The translations under genes and the position numbers were made by a program. Positions 56,189 to 64,000 of a stretch of DNA of 64,000 bases are shown here, piece by piece. The DNA comes from Polyangiaceae bacterium. GTDB taxonomy: Bacteria > Myxococcota_A > Polyangia > Polyangiales > Polyangiaceae. Below the pieces are notes generated by a model that was not told the origin of the DNA, searched no databases, and saw only the letters and a list, made by a program, of their open reading frames with translations. Location of the stretch: contig JABTUA010000001.1 of NCBI GenBank assembly GCA_015075635.1, positions 1,612,001-1,676,000 of the forward strand, read 5' to 3'. Positions within the stretch are counted from its first letter, which is position 1. Each line of letters opens with the position of its first letter.

Positions 56189-56923
56189 ATGGGGATCTTC
56201 GATCGTATGGGCCGCGTGATTTCGAGCAACTTCAACGCGTTGCTGGACAAGGCGGATGACCCGAAGAAGTCCATCGAGCAGACCGTGCTCGAGATGCAGG
56301 AGCAGGTGCGCGCCGGCCGGCAGGAGGTCGTCCGGGCAGTCGCTGCCGAGAAGCAGCTCCGGCAGAAGGTCGCCGAGCTCGACACCGAGGTCGAGAAGTG
56401 GTCGAAGCGCGCCGAGCTGGCGGTCAAGCACGACGACGACGATCTGGCGCGCGAGGCGCTGGTGCAGAAGAAGCGCGTGACCGCCGAGCGGGATCGGGCC
56501 GAGGCGCTGCGGGCCGAGCAGCGCGGCGCCGCGCTGGAAATGAAGTCCGAGCTCGAGCGCATGGAGCACAAGCTCGAGGAGATCCAGGCCAAAAAGAACA
56601 CCATCATCGCCAAGGCCAAGCAGGTCAAGGCGGGCGGAGGCGTCGAAGGGCTCGGCGCCAGCGGGTCGGGCACCAGCGCGTTTTCGGAGTTCCGGCGCAT
56701 GGAGGACCAGATCGAAGGCGTCGAAACGGCGGTGCAGGCTCAGCGCGAGCTGGACGAAGCGCTGGGCGGTGGGCGCGGGCCCGGTGGCATGACCAAGCAG
56801 GAAGTCGAAGCCAAGTTCCGCGCGCTCGAGTACGGCGGTGGAGGGGCGGACGCGCCCAAGGGCGGCAGCGAGGTCGACGACGAGCTGGCCCAGCTCAAGA
56901 AGAAGATCCGCATCGGTACATGA
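56189..56923 (+). CDS. pspA: Phage-shock protein A (IM30/PspA family)
   Basis: 244 residues from the ATG at 56189, which gives the canonical MGIFDRMGRVISSNFNALLDK; an ATG at 56177 would add four residues. The protein is a long coiled coil with family motifs DPKKSIEQTVLEMQEQV and AEKQLRQKVAELD. It has a Gly-rich linker about residues 150-165 and a short C-terminal tail. PspA polymerises on stressed inner membranes. Its stop overlaps the next start (ATGA), so the STAND-like gene is translationally coupled. Confidence 0.93.
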   Translation: MGIFDRMGRVISSNFNALLDKADDPKKSIEQTVLEMQEQVRAGRQEVVRAVAAEKQLRQKVAELDTEVEKWSKRAELAVKHDDDDLAREALVQKKRVTAERDRAEALRAEQRGAALEMKSELERMEHKLEEIQAKKNTIIAKAKQVKAGGGVEGLGASGSGTSAFSEFRRMEDQIEGVETAVQAQRELDEALGGGRGPGGMTKQEVEAKFRALEYGGGGADAPKGGSEVDDELAQLKKKIRIGT

Positions 56924-59184
56924 CCGGTCCCGATCGCATCGTCGCGTGTTTCCGCTGGCGCGGTGCGGTGGCGCTCGCGGATCGTTCGGAGGACTACGCG
57001 CGCGCCGCGCATGCGGTGTTCTCCCGAGCCGAGGCCGGCGGCGGCAAGCTCGTGGCCTGGCACGCGGCCAGCTTTGCGGTGGCTTTTCCCCCGGACGGCA
57101 TGGAGAGCCTGGTCGAGCTACTGACGGGAGACGACAGCCCGGCGCTGGGCTTCAGCGTCGGCATCGCACAAGGTGAGCTGGGCGAGATCGGCGGGACGGG
57201 TCGGATGTCGTTCGCCTGGGGGCCGCCCTTGGTGATGGCCTGGGCGCTCGCGCGCGTGGCGCGCTCCGGCGAGGTGCTGGTCGATCCCAATATCGCTGCC
57301 GTGCGCGACGAACGGCTGTTGGTCCGCGGCTCGCGCATCGGCCTGCTCGGCGGGGCGCGCGTGCGCGGCGTGCGGCTCGACGTGCGCCACCCGTGGCAGC
57401 CCGAGCGCGGCTTTCCGACCGTGGCGCTGGTTCGGGCGCGTTACCTGGGCCAGGCCCCGGTCGCGCCGCCGCCGGGCACCTTGGGTCTGGTGACCGGACG
57501 GCGCGGCTCCGGCGGTACGCGCTGGCTCGAAGAGCTGGCAGCCCGGGAGCGCGCGCGCCGCACGCTCTGGCTTCGGCCGCGGCTGGGTGAAGCGCTCGGC
57601 TCGCTCAGGCGCGCGCTGGCCCGCGCCAAGGAGGCGCAGGCGGAGCTCGATCCGGCGCTGTCGTCCTCGCTCGAGAGCGTGCTCGCCGGCGAGGGCCTCG
57701 ACCTGGACACCTCGAGCAACTTGCTGGCGGCGCTCTTGCGCCGCGAGGACAGCCCCGGGCTGGTGCTGATCGACGACGTCGAGCAGATCGACGCGGACAG
57801 CCTCGAGGCGGTCGTGCACGCGGCGAAGTCCGGGGCGTTCGCGGTGGTTGCGCGGGCGCTGGACGGCCTGGCGCTGCCGGAGGCGCTCTCGCACCTGACC
57901 CGCGCTTTCGAGGTCGAGCTCGGTCCCCTCGAATCCGAGCAGGCCGTCGAGCTGGTGAACCAGCTGTCGAGCGGGCGCCTGCGCGGCTCCGAGGCCAAAC
58001 GCTGGTCGGCGCGCGGCGGCGGGCTGCCCCTCGGCATTCTCGCGGCGCTCTCCGACGCGCTCGAGAGTGGGGAGCTGGTGCTGAAGGAGGACGCCAGCCT
58101 GAAGCGCACCGCGAAGGCCGGGGCCTTCTCACCGCAACAGTTGCTGGCGCGACGCGTGCGCCGCTGGGATCCTCGGGTGAAGACCGTGCTCAGCGGCCTG
58201 GCGGTGCTGGGAGGGGACTCGGAGGAAGAAGAGCTGGCAGCGCTGCTCGGCATGATGAAGGAGCCGCCCCCGAGCGAAGAGATGCTCCACGCGCTCGAGG
58301 CGGCAGACCTGGTGCTGCGCGACGGCGCTCGCCTGATGTTGCCATCGGCGACGCTGGGTTTCGTGCTCACGGACGCCCTCGCCGAGGCCGAGCGCGCTCG
58401 CCTGCACCGAGCCGCCGCGGCGGTGCTCGCTGGCGCGGACCAGCCGCTGTGCGCGGTCGCGGCCACGGTGCACTCGATGCTGGGCGGCGACGTCGATCGC
58501 GCGTTGCCGCTGGCGCGGCGCGGCGCGGGGGCGCTCCGGGCCGGTGGGCTCGAGGACACGGCGATGGCGTTCGAGGTGTTCGGCGAGAGCGGTGAGCCTT
58601 CGCTGGTGCGGCACCGCGGGCTGTTTGCCGGGGCGCACGCGGACCGGGCTGGGCTCCAGCGCTCGGACGTGCCCCCGCCGCCGTCGATGATGCCCGCGCC
58701 GATCTCCGACCGCCCGTCGCGAGCGCCGCCGCCGTCCGGCGAGGTGGCCGCGCAGCGCTTCGTGCAGGCGCTCAAGCACGGGGACCACGCCGCGATGGAA
58801 GTTCTCGCCTCCGAGTTGCGTGACGACGGCACGCAGCACGTAGTCGCCGACCGCCTCGAGGGCATGGCCAGCCTGGCGCGCGGCCAGGTCACCGACGCGC
58901 TCCGGCGCCTACGCAGCGCGAAGCTCGGCGCCCAGCGCCTGCCTCCTGGCGACAAGAGCCGTGCGGCGCTGGCCTTGGGCGTGGCGCTCGCGAGCGCCGG
59001 GCGCGGCACCGAGGCGTTGCTCGAGGGGCTCGAGGCGCTGGCCCGGGCCCGCGAGGCGCACGACCAAAGAGGCGAGATCGCGTGCGCTCGCTTCCTGGCT
59101 CAGCTCTCTCACGCGGCGGGCAGCGAGGACGCCGCGCGGACCTGGACCCAGGTCGTGGAGCAGACAGCCGCCGCTCAGCGCTGA
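56920..59184 (+). CDS. STAND-like multidomain protein with damaged P-loop
   Basis: 754 residues. The N-terminal ~160 residues weakly resemble a class III cyclase-like domain (SFAWGPPLVMAWALARVARSGEVLVDPN). A P-loop-like GRRGSGGTR at 193-201 has Gly where Lys is required, followed by a Walker B-like LVLIDDVEQID. Winged-helix-like and helical repeat regions follow. A Pro/Ser linker (about 590-625) leads to TPR-like repeats. With the P-loop Lys missing, ATP binding is doubtful. Overlaps the pspA stop by 4 bp and the convergent sctU by 10 bp. Confidence 0.7.
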   Translation: MTGPDRIVACFRWRGAVALADRSEDYARAAHAVFSRAEAGGGKLVAWHAASFAVAFPPDGMESLVELLTGDDSPALGFSVGIAQGELGEIGGTGRMSFAWGPPLVMAWALARVARSGEVLVDPNIAAVRDERLLVRGSRIGLLGGARVRGVRLDVRHPWQPERGFPTVALVRARYLGQAPVAPPPGTLGLVTGRRGSGGTRWLEELAARERARRTLWLRPRLGEALGSLRRALARAKEAQAELDPALSSSLESVLAGEGLDLDTSSNLLAALLRREDSPGLVLIDDVEQIDADSLEAVVHAAKSGAFAVVARALDGLALPEALSHLTRAFEVELGPLESEQAVELVNQLSSGRLRGSEAKRWSARGGGLPLGILAALSDALESGELVLKEDASLKRTAKAGAFSPQQLLARRVRRWDPRVKTVLSGLAVLGGDSEEEELAALLGMMKEPPPSEEMLHALEAADLVLRDGARLMLPSATLGFVLTDALAEAERARLHRAAAAVLAGADQPLCAVAATVHSMLGGDVDRALPLARRGAGALRAGGLEDTAMAFEVFGESGEPSLVRHRGLFAGAHADRAGLQRSDVPPPPSMMPAPISDRPSRAPPPSGEVAAQRFVQALKHGDHAAMEVLASELRDDGTQHVVADRLEGMASLARGQVTDALRRLRSAKLGAQRLPPGDKSRAALALGVALASAGRGTEALLEGLEALARAREAHDQRGEIACARFLAQLSHAAGSEDAARTWTQVVEQTAAAQR

Positions 59185-60209
59185 CCGGACCGCTCCCGCT
59201 CGCTCTCGGCCCAGGCCTCGCGCACGATCTCGGCGACGGCCTCGTACAGCGCCTCCGGGATCTCGTCGCCCACCTCGAGCTCGAGCAGGGCGCGGGCGAT
59301 GGGCACGTCGCGCACCACGGGCACTCCGAAGGCGTGTGCCGCCTCGACCATTCGCCGCGCGAGATCACCGCGACCCTGCGCGACCACGCGTGGGGCCTCG
59401 TCGCTCTCCTCGTCGTAGCTGAGCGCCGCCGCCAGGTGGGTCGGGTTGACGACCAGCACGGTCGCAGTGCGCACGGCGGCCACGGTGGCGCTGGCCAGCA
59501 TCTCTTGGTGGGCCCGGTGCCGCGCGCTCTTGAGCTCGGGGTCGCCCTCGCTCTCCTTGTGCTCGCGCTTGACCTCGTCCTTGCTCATGCGGTTTCTGCG
59601 CAGCCACGCTTGCCGCACCACCAGGACGTCCACCGCGGCCAGGGCGAGGCCGACCAGCGCCGCGATCCAGGCGAGCTTCTCGAGCAGGTGGCCGGCGACG
59701 ATGCCGCCCTTCTCCAGCGCGCCGGTGGTGGCCGCGACGTCCGGCGCGTGGGTCATCACGAGGCGCACGGCGAGGTAGGCGACGACCAGCGACGCGACCA
59801 AGGCGCGCGCGATGCCGATCAGGCGCTCGCGGGTCAGGAGCGCCTTCAGGCCCTGCGCCGGATTGAGCTTGCTGAAGTCGGGCCCGAGCTTCTTCCAGGC
59901 CACCACGCCGCCGGCCTGCACCGCGCCCGCGAAACCGCTGGCGAGCGCGGCGGCGGCGACGATGGGCAGCGACAAGACGAGCACGTCCAGAGCCAGCGCG
60001 AGGGGCGTGTGAGGAGCGCCGGGATTCTCAATCGCCCGGGGCAAGAGCTCGGCGCTCCGCGCCAGCGTCGCGGCGATGGCGGCCGGGGCGAGCGCCACCG
60101 CCACCACGAACGCGAGCGCCTGGGTGAGCGGCTGCGAGATCGGGCTGTCGCCTTGCTCGCGAGCCTTCCTGAGCCGTTGTGGAGTGGGCTCTTCGCTCTT
60201 GTCGCTCAC
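59175..60209 (-). CDS. sctU: Type III secretion export apparatus protein (SctU/FlhB family)
   Basis: 344 residues. N-terminal DKSEEPTPQRLRKAREQGDSPIS, four membrane helices (about 32-50, 72-95, 130-152 and 176-198) and a cytoplasmic domain with the autocleavage motif NPTH at 255-258. It lacks the flagellar-type extended C-terminus, so the non-flagellar SctU name is used, but FlhB cannot be excluded. No other secretion gene is within the window. Normal length. Confidence 0.9.
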   Translation of the reverse strand: MSDKSEEPTPQRLRKAREQGDSPISQPLTQALAFVVAVALAPAAIAATLARSAELLPRAIENPGAPHTPLALALDVLVLSLPIVAAAALASGFAGAVQAGGVVAWKKLGPDFSKLNPAQGLKALLTRERLIGIARALVASLVVAYLAVRLVMTHAPDVAATTGALEKGGIVAGHLLEKLAWIAALVGLALAAVDVLVVRQAWLRRNRMSKDEVKREHKESEGDPELKSARHRAHQEMLASATVAAVRTATVLVVNPTHLAAALSYDEESDEAPRVVAQGRGDLARRMVEAAHAFGVPVVRDVPIARALLELEVGDEIPEALYEAVAEIVREAWAESERERSGQR

Positions 60210-60218
60210 CGCTTCAGA

Positions 60219-61307
60219 CTAGAACGGCAGCCCGGGGATTTGCCAGCCTTGGCCGCCGCTCGAGCGCCAGCTGGACGCGGCCTGCTGGATGACGGGCGTG
60301 CGGATCTGCGGCGGCGGGTGCGAGCGCTCGAAGTTGAACACGTCGATGGGCGAGAGCGAGTCCAGCCCAGCGAAGAACTGCATGGTCAACAGGCCGCCGC
60401 CTTCGGTCCAGTGATACGCCGGCGCGCGGCGCTTGCCTGCGCCGAGCACGTTGTTCGTGCCGGCGACGTCAGCGCCGAGCTCGTTCGGCTGGTTGAACAG
60501 CGGCACGACGCTCGAGAGCACGTGGTTGACCTCCGCCGCCGTGACGCCGCCTCCGGTCGCGGTGCACGGCAGGTGTCCCAGGTAGTGGTGCGCGAGCTCG
60601 TGTCCGAGCACGAACGCGACTTGCTCGTCGAGGATCTCGTGTTGCCGCTTGACCTTGCGGCCGTCGGCGTCCTGGGCCGGGTCGAAGAAGCCGGCAGCCG
60701 GCCTCACGATCGGGCTGCCGGGCTTCTGGTGTTTGGCCACCAGCTGGATGTATTGCCCGGTCTTCTGCGTGCCGAAGATCTCGTCTGTGGCCTTGGCGCG
60801 GGCCAGGTGTGCCTCGATGTCGAGCAGTCCGTCGCTGATGGCCATCACACTCTTGCCGCCCTTGGTGCAGGCGGCGAAAGCGTTCACCTCGCCCACGCGA
60901 TCATCGACGATGAGCGGGATGCCGGCGACCTTCTGCGACTTTCCTGCGTCGAGCGCAGCGATCAGCTCCTGGATCACCGCCTGCGCGCGCCCGCGCAGGA
61001 AGAGCACGTCCGTCGCGTTGATGGGATCGTAGGCCACCGGAGGCAGCGGCGGCTGCGCCGGCTGGGTCGGCGTCGGCGCCGGCTGCGGCTGGCCCGGTTG
61101 CGGTTGGTTCGGGTAGCCGGGGGGCGGCGGCTGGCCGTAGCCCGGGGGCGGCGCTTGCCCCGGAGGGTAGCCGCCGTAGTAGCCGGGCGGGCCTTGTTGG
61201 GGCGGGTATTGCGCGGGGCGCGAGCTCCCGCTGTCGACCTCGCAGGCGAGCGCGGCGACGCCGAGGCCGAGGAGCGGGAACACGAGAGCGCGACGGACGG
61301 CGGACAT
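60219..61307 (-). CDS. M48-like zinc metallopeptidase lipoprotein
   Basis: 362 residues from the ATG at 61307. Signal peptide and lipobox (AALAC, Cys22), a Pro/Gly/Gln-rich linker (about 30-90), then an M48-type domain with NAFAACTKGGKSVMAISDGLL and the zinc motif HELAHHYLGH (His236, Glu237, His240). NELGADVAG supplies the third, Glu/Asp ligand. It is probably an outer-membrane-anchored periplasmic protease. It starts the sctU-proximal pair but is separated from sctU by only 9 bp. Confidence 0.88.
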   Translation of the reverse strand: MSAVRRALVFPLLGLGVAALACEVDSGSSRPAQYPPQQGPPGYYGGYPPGQAPPPGYGQPPPPGYPNQPQPGQPQPAPTPTQPAQPPLPPVAYDPINATDVLFLRGRAQAVIQELIAALDAGKSQKVAGIPLIVDDRVGEVNAFAACTKGGKSVMAISDGLLDIEAHLARAKATDEIFGTQKTGQYIQLVAKHQKPGSPIVRPAAGFFDPAQDADGRKVKRQHEILDEQVAFVLGHELAHHYLGHLPCTATGGGVTAAEVNHVLSSVVPLFNQPNELGADVAGTNNVLGAGKRRAPAYHWTEGGGLLTMQFFAGLDSLSPIDVFNFERSHPPPQIRTPVIQQAASSWRSSGGQGWQIPGLPF

Positions 61308-61411
61308 GGCTGAAGGATAGCAGGCGGGGCGGATCATCCCGAGGGAATGTACGGCCAAGGGTCGGGGAAGCTTCCCGAGCGGCCGCGCTCCACTATGCTT
61401 GGGCCAAAGCC

Positions 61412-62554
61412 TTGGAGCTTCGCACCCACGACTCGATCCGCGACGTCGGGGAACGGACCTGGAACGAGCTGGCGTCGTCCGCGCCGCCGTTTCTCTCGTT
61501 CACCTGGCTGGACGCGCTGGAGACCACCGGCTGCGTGCGCCCCGAGCGGGGCTGGCTGCCCATGCACCTGACGCTGGAAGAGGACGGGCGAGTGCTCGCG
61601 GCCGCGCCGGCCTACGTGAAGGGCAACAGCGAGGGAGAGTTCGTCTTCGACTACGCCTGGGCCAGCCACGCGGAGGGGCGGCTGGGGCTCGACTACTACC
61701 CGAAGCTGGTGGTCGCGGTGCCGTTCACCCCCGCCACTGGCCCGCGCCTGCTCAGCGCACCCGGCGCCGATCCGGCGCGCGTGGCCCGCGCCTTCGCCGA
61801 AGGTCTCGCTGCGCTCGCCGAGCGCATCGGCGCCTCGGGAGCTCACGTGCTGTTCCCGAGCGCGGACGAGGCCGATCGGCTCGAAGCCGCCGGCATGGCG
61901 CGCCGAGCTGGAATCCAGTTTCACTGGGAGAACGCCGGCTTCGCGAGCTTCGACGACTTCCTCCGGAGCTTCGACGCCAAGAAACGCCACCAGCTCCGGC
62001 GCGAACGGCGCGAGGTCGCCGAGAGCGGCCTGTGCATCGAGTCGATGCTCGGGAGCGCGCTCTCCTCCGCGCAGATAGACTCGGTGTACGAGCTGTACCT
62101 GACGACGGTGGACAAGTTCGTCTGGGGTCGCCGCTACCTGACCCGCGAGTTCTTCCACGAGGTCTGCGCCAAGATGGGCGAGCAGATCCACCTGGTGTTC
62201 GCCCGCGACGCGAGCGGGGGCGAGCCCATCGCCGGTGCGTTCAACCTGCTCGGGCGCGACGCGCTCTACGGCCGCTACTGGGGCGCGCGGGAGGAGCGCC
62301 GCTTCCTGCACTTCGAGGTCTGCTACTACCGAGGCATCCAAGACTGCATCGAGCGCGGGCTCGCACGCTTCGAGCCCGGAGCGGGCGGCGAGCACAAAGC
62401 GGCGCGCGGCTTCTTGCCAACGGTCACCCACAGCACCCACCTCCTCTTGGACCGGCGCCTCGACCTAGCGGTGCGCGACTTCGTGCAGCGCGAGCGGGCT
62501 GCCGTGATCGAGCACGTGAGCCGGGAGCGGGCGCTCACTCGGCCAGGCCGCTGA
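61412..62554 (+). CDS. FemAB-like acyltransferase (DUF482/PF04339)
   Basis: 380 residues from a TTG at 61412; no in-frame ATG lies close upstream. The family's motifs are visible: PFLSFTWLDALETTGCV, AAAPAYVKGNSEGEFVFDYAWA, RLLSAPGAD, FFHEVCAKMGEQIHLVFAR and the C-terminal ARGFLPTVTHSTHLL. DUF482 proteins have a GNAT/FemAB-type fold and probably transfer an acyl or aminoacyl group; the substrate is unknown. Convergent with the next gene, overlapping it by 20 bp. Confidence 0.88.
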   Translation: MELRTHDSIRDVGERTWNELASSAPPFLSFTWLDALETTGCVRPERGWLPMHLTLEEDGRVLAAAPAYVKGNSEGEFVFDYAWASHAEGRLGLDYYPKLVVAVPFTPATGPRLLSAPGADPARVARAFAEGLAALAERIGASGAHVLFPSADEADRLEAAGMARRAGIQFHWENAGFASFDDFLRSFDAKKRHQLRRERREVAESGLCIESMLGSALSSAQIDSVYELYLTTVDKFVWGRRYLTREFFHEVCAKMGEQIHLVFARDASGGEPIAGAFNLLGRDALYGRYWGAREERRFLHFEVCYYRGIQDCIERGLARFEPGAGGEHKAARGFLPTVTHSTHLLLDRRLDLAVRDFVQRERAAVIEHVSRERALTRPGR

Positions 62555-63179
62555 GCAGCACGCTGTGCCAGGACAGGACCACCAAGACGGCGTGGTCACG
62601 TTCGTCCGCACCGCCGGGGTCGAGCCAGCGGTACACGTAGCGCGCCTCGAGCCAGGGCCCAGAGGCGTTCTGGAAGAAGGGCAGACCCGCGCCGAGCGAG
62701 AGATCGAGCCCGCGCGCCGAGCCGAAGTCGCGGCCGCGCGGCTGTGCGAAGAACGCGCCCATCCCCAAGGACAGTGAGTCGATGGCCAGATCGAGGGTCG
62801 CTGGGCCTTGCTCCAGATCCTGTGACCAGCGCGGGAGGAAGAGCGGGCGGAGCTCCGCGCCGAAGGAGCCGAAACGCCGGGTCTCTCCCTCCTGGCCCAG
62901 CCCGTCGGCGTACACGGCGTACACCCCCAGCGTCGAGTAGTAGTGCAGGCCGAGCCGGGCTGCGCCGAGCGCGTCGTCCTGCGTCGTGCCGAGCCCGAGC
63001 CCGAAGCCCAGGTCGAAGTCGCCGGCGAAGCGCCCGTGCACGCCGTCGCCGCGACCGCCGCGTGGCTCGGAGATCTGCCCGCGCACGCGCGAGGCAGTGG
63101 GCTCGCCGGGGTCCCAGCCCTGGGCCAGGAGCGGCGCGGGTGTGAGCAGGAGCGCGGCGCACCACCAGAGGCGAGGCAT
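62535..63179 (-). CDS. Secreted beta-barrel-like protein
   Basis: 214 residues. Signal peptide (ALLLTPAPLLAQG), then amphipathic strands with Gly/aromatic patterns (FDLGFGLGLGTTQDDALGAARLGLHYYSTLGVYAVYADGL; DLSLGAGLPFF; WLEARYVYRW). It could be a small outer-membrane barrel. The ATG shares one base with the stop of the HD-domain gene, so the two are coupled. No family is recognised. Confidence 0.65.
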   Translation of the reverse strand: MPRLWWCAALLLTPAPLLAQGWDPGEPTASRVRGQISEPRGGRGDGVHGRFAGDFDLGFGLGLGTTQDDALGAARLGLHYYSTLGVYAVYADGLGQEGETRRFGSFGAELRPLFLPRWSQDLEQGPATLDLAIDSLSLGMGAFFAQPRGRDFGSARGLDLSLGAGLPFFQNASGPWLEARYVYRWLDPGGADERDHAVLVVLSWHSVLLSGLAE

Positions 63180-64000
63180 CAGCTCTCCACGGCGCGGCTG
63201 ATCTCGTCGCGCAGCTCCTCGGCGAAGATCAAGCGCACGCGCGCCATGCGCTGGCCGCGTAGACGGCCGAGCAGGTAGGAGACGTCACCCGGGCGGCGCG
63301 GCGCGCCCGTCGGGAAGATCACCGTGAGCGAGCCGTCGGAGTCGTCGAAGGGTAGGTCGGACGCGCAGTCGAGCCCGACGTACACTTCGGGATCGAGCCC
63401 CGCGGCCCGCGCCACTTCTCGAGCGCGTTCGAGCAGCTCCCGGCGCACCTCCGGCTCGGCCTGGGCGCCGTACAGCTCGTAGGTCTTGAAGAGCTTGCGC
63501 GTCGACAGGCGCGTGCACAGGTCCCGCAGCACCGGATCGCCGGCGTTCTTCCACTCGGCGAGCGCCGTCCAGAGGATCGCGTCGTCGAGCGCGAGGTAGT
63601 CGCCGAGCGCAGCGTCCCCGTCGCGGGAGAGGGACGCAACGGCCTGCGGAACGCCGCCGAGGCGCGTGCCGTCGACGAGCAGCTGGCGCACCCGGCCGAG
63701 GATGCGAGCCAAGAGCCACTCGCTGGCGCGGCAGGTCTTGTGGAAATAGACCTGCTGGAACATGAAGAGCCGCGCCAGGATGAACGACTCGATGGCCGGC
63801 AGGCCCTTGGCGCCGTCGATGGCGAGCGGCGGCGCTTGTCCGTCCACTTGGGGTGCGCCGAGGCGCAGGCTGCGCAAGAGCCAGTCCAGATCGAACGAGC
63901 CGTAGCCGACGCCCGTGAAGTAGGCGTCGCGCAGCAAGTAGTCGCAGCGATCGACGTCGAAGGTGCCGCTGACCGCGCGCGCCAGAAAGGTGAGCTCGTG
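63179..64000 (-). CDS. HD-domain phosphohydrolase (SAMHD1/YwfO-like), 5' end outside window
   Basis: 273 visible residues, open to the window end. The fragment starts HELTFLARAVSGTFDVDRCDYLLRDAYFTGV, matching the DxDRxDYLxRDS(Y) block of SAMHD1/dGTPase-like HD hydrolases, though here Cys replaces Met. Downstream are a helical domain (FMFQQVYFHKTCRASEWLL) and a Tyr-rich segment (KLFKTYELYG). The catalytic HD motif itself should lie beyond 64000. These enzymes hydrolyse dNTPs or phosphodiesters. Confidence 0.85.
   Translation of the reverse strand, partial: HELTFLARAVSGTFDVDRCDYLLRDAYFTGVGYGSFDLDWLLRSLRLGAPQVDGQAPPLAIDGAKGLPAIESFILARLFMFQQVYFHKTCRASEWLLARILGRVRQLLVDGTRLGGVPQAVASLSRDGDAALGDYLALDDAILWTALAEWKNAGDPVLRDLCTRLSTRKLFKTYELYGAQAEPEVRRELLERAREVARAAGLDPEVYVGLDCASDLPFDDSDGSLTVIFPTGAPRRPGDVSYLLGRLRGQRMARVRLIFAEELRDEISRAVES

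Overview
The window looks like chromosomal DNA from a myxobacterium (Myxococcota, most like the Polyangia/Sorangiineae). This is inferred from very high GC, many lipoproteins with Gly/Ser/Ala-rich linkers after the lipobox, a Ser/Thr kinase, von Willebrand A (VWA) clusters, sigma-54-like promoters and dense operons joined by 4-bp ATGA/GTGA overlaps. No rRNA, tRNA or CRISPR was seen.

Layout. 0-4.6 kb: a truncated gene, a DUF4874/DUF4832-type lipoprotein, quinone oxidoreductase and a beta-propeller-like lipoprotein. 4.6-5.3 kb: a tandem array of a hairpin-rich ~185-bp repeat. 5.4-7.5 kb: two oligopeptide ABC ATPases; their probable permeases lie at 39.7-41.5 kb. 8.3-22.9 kb: a large MoxR/DUF58/BatA-type VWA locus that also contains an ABC-2 exporter, a coiled-coil protein with a collagen-like tail and a 57-residue histone H1-like protein. 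23-30 kb: panB, a CocE-type hydrolase, a secreted lyase-like lipoprotein, a decayed ISAs1-type transposase, panC and tmk. 30-39 kb: envelope proteins, two alpha/beta hydrolases, a Ser/Thr kinase operon and a YfhL-type ferredoxin. 41.7-48.7 kb: a clade II nitrous oxide reductase cluster, nosZ-nosB-nosD-nosF-nosL-nosY, preceded by a fasciclin lipoprotein. 48.8-56 kb: HEAT and TerB proteins, a 2-oxoacid dehydrogenase E1 alpha, a VapBC-type toxin-antitoxin pair, a Gcr-family membrane protein and dihydrolipoamide dehydrogenase. 56-64 kb: pspA, a STAND-like protein with a damaged P-loop, an orphan SctU, an M48-like protease, a FemAB-like acyltransferase and a truncated HD hydrolase.

The most interesting non-genic signals are three. 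(1) The ~185-bp repeat family has four units at 4.65-5.33 kb and a diverged copy at 41.5 kb. Both sites are just past the 3' end of a gene on the same strand, between convergent genes, and several hairpins are kept while their sequence changes. (2) A 104-bp element is about 90% identical in two places, each 44-48 bp upstream of an unrelated gene in the same orientation (the lyase-like lipoprotein and pspA). (3) Sigma-54-like -24/-12 elements sit in front of both nosZ and the fasciclin gene, suggesting shared control of N2O respiration.
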